Assembly: GCA_013399015.1 (NCBI GenBank)
Contig: VWZX01007020.1
Location: forward strand, 4,154,109 to 4,218,108
DNA length: 64,000 nt
Direction: 5' to 3'
DNA from: Galbula dea
Taxonomy: Eukaryota; Chordata; Aves; Piciformes; Galbulidae
The first letter of the stretch is position 1, and every line of letters begins with the position of its first letter. The position numbers and the translations under genes were made by a program. This document shows, one piece after another, positions 63,836 to 64,000 of the stretch. The notes under the pieces are model-generated. The model saw only the letters and a program-made list of their open reading frames with translations. It did not search any database and had not been told where the DNA came from.

Positions 63836-64000
63836 GGAAATGCGTACAGCATGAGGAGCAAGAGGAGCTTGAAGTATTGGCCCGGTCTCAGAATTATGAT
63901 GTTATTGGTTTAAGTGAAACATGGTGGGATGTGTCCTGTGACTGGTGTGCCATAATGGATGGTTATAAGGTCTTCAGGAAAGACAGGCAGGGTAGAAGAG
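63836..64000 (+). mobile_element. CR1 LINE ORF2 endonuclease-domain fragment, cut by window edge
   Basis: The frame from 63859 to the window end (47 codons) translates to the N-terminal part of the CR1 ORF2 AP-like endonuclease. It contains QEELEVLARSQNYD, VIGLSETWWD and DGYKVFRKDRQGRR. The Glu of SETWWD is the metal-binding catalytic Glu of this endonuclease family, which nicks the target DNA before reverse transcription. Just upstream (63839-63858) another frame gives NAYSMR, the residues expected before QEELE, so there is a frameshift near 63857-63862 and the copy is not intact. The element continues past the window and may be a longer CR1 than the 3' tails elsewhere. Its reverse transcriptase would lie to the right. 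Confidence 0.88.

Noticed and set aside
1..64000. CRISPR arrays, operons, bacterial insertion sequences or prophage
   Set aside because: No regularly spaced direct repeats, no dense long frames and no ribosome-binding sites. The repeats are avian LINE and LTR elements, so the DNA is eukaryotic.

Overview
This window reads as vertebrate nuclear DNA, almost certainly from a bird. It is about 60% A+T, has no operon-like packing and no long open frames. Its recognisable interspersed repeats are CR1 LINEs with the avian type of 3' end: a short hairpin followed by two copies of the octamer ATTCTGTG. There is also one solo LTR of an avian endogenous retrovirus. The species cannot be named from the sequence.

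I find no host protein-coding gene, tRNA or rRNA that I can support. The longest open frame is about 165 codons, which is close to what chance gives in 64 kb of this composition. None of the open frames matches a host protein family I recognise. The window is therefore intergenic, or lies inside one or more long introns, and the sequence alone cannot separate these.

Layout. Positions 1-28235 are unique, non-coding DNA with low-complexity tracts, one old-repeat trace at 4518-4612 and a 50-bp tandem duplication at 19951-20045. Positions 28236-28697 hold a 5'-truncated CR1 whose ORF2 C-terminus is still open. Positions 28698-51410 are again unique, with one decayed reverse-strand CR1 tail near 35.1 kb and an old-repeat trace near 47.0 kb. 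Positions 51411-54748 form a cluster of insertions: two CR1 tails of the same subfamily about 630 bp apart, a 607-bp solo LTR with a 5-bp target duplication, and a further CR1 tail of another subfamily. Positions 54749-62105 are unique, with an old-repeat trace near 55.6 kb. The last 2 kb hold a reverse-strand CR1 (62106-62332), an old reverse-strand CR1 (63497-63779) and, running off the right edge, a forward CR1 fragment coding for part of the endonuclease domain.

The most informative signals are transposon biology: compensatory base changes in the CR1 3' hairpin between subfamilies, the recently active CR1 subfamily represented three times, the solo LTR with unusually long terminal inverted repeats, and the tandem duplication that doubles a small hairpin. 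No previously undescribed gene system is visible. A few stretches resemble conserved regulatory DNA, but only a cross-species alignment could show that.
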